Assembly (NCBI RefSeq): GCF_020511115.1
Contig: NZ_JAJAVH010000001.1
Location: forward strand, 806,001 to 870,000
Direction: 5' to 3'
Length of the DNA: 64,000 nucleotides
Source: Luteimonas panaciterrae
Lineage (GTDB): Bacteria; Pseudomonadota; Gammaproteobacteria; Xanthomonadales; Xanthomonadaceae
In this document: positions 64,000 to 64,000 of the stretch, piece by piece
How the letters are laid out: each line of letters opens with the position of its first letter
Position numbering within the stretch: position 1 is the stretch's first letter
Notes under the pieces: generated by a model
What the model saw: only the letters and a program-made list of their open reading frames with translations
Databases searched by the model: none
What the model was told of the DNA's origin: nothing
Program-made: the position numbers and the translations under genes

Positions 64000-64000
64000 G

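Overview
The window is GC-rich, densely packed bacterial chromosome, most likely from the Xanthomonadaceae/Lysobacteraceae (a Xanthomonas-, Lysobacter- or Luteimonas-like gammaproteobacterium). Four gene orders support this: cbs-metB, then a polysaccharide ABC exporter, then etfA (in Xanthomonas the variable LPS/O-antigen locus sits between metB and etfA); pepA-holC-valS divergent from lptF-lptG; pcm-tolC facing waaA; and ilvE-ilvA-leuA-leuC-leuD-leuB. Genus cannot be fixed by eye. No rRNA, tRNA, CRISPR array, insertion sequence or phage gene was seen.

Layout. 1-3763: the end of a tyrosine/homogentisate catabolic operon (fahA-like, maiA), a pilU gene without pilT, and a DUF4398 lipoprotein plus a periplasmic coiled-coil protein. 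3764-5210: mostly non-coding, holding one 72-residue DUF465 gene and a 95-bp tandem repeat array. 5211-7847: cbs and metB (reverse transsulfuration). 7847-24254: the envelope polysaccharide locus. Its plus-strand half is wzm, wzt, a large methyltransferase/coiled-coil protein, two tandem double-domain glycosyltransferases and a YfhO-like membrane protein. Its minus-strand half is a GT4, a methyltransferase, a flippase-like membrane protein, a lipoprotein and a dolichyl-phosphate-sugar-synthase-like GT2. The halves converge near 19.4 kb. 24284-31848: etfA/etfB, scoA/scoB, a surface metalloprotease lipoprotein and ETF-ubiquinone oxidoreductase. 32040-37788: an AlkB-like gene, a four-gene MCE/Mla-type lipid transporter and a ThrE-type exporter. 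37876-47372: H-NS-like protein, proS, pssA, a possible holD, rimI, valS, holC, pepA. 47578-56988: lptF, lptG, a flavoprotein, an LpxL-like acyltransferase, waaA, tolC, pcm and a TetR regulator. 57092-63999: a tightly overlapped branched-chain amino acid operon.

How the parts fit. Envelope biogenesis dominates: O-antigen synthesis and export, lipid A acylation (lpxL-like), Kdo addition (waaA), LPS transport (lptFG), phospholipid synthesis and transport (pssA, MCE system) and efflux (tolC). EtfAB and ETF-QO form an electron route to the quinone pool.

Most interesting. The 722-residue protein beside wzt combines a methyltransferase, two copies of a beta-rich domain and a long coiled coil ending in a basic tail. 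With a Wzt carrying a C-terminal carbohydrate-binding-type domain, this looks like a WbdD-style chain-terminating ruler built differently. Others are a threonine dehydratase whose coding sequence appears to have absorbed two palindromic elements, a candidate psi subunit (HolD) before rimI, and the 95-bp array. These rest on reading and motif recognition only; no search or structure prediction was run.
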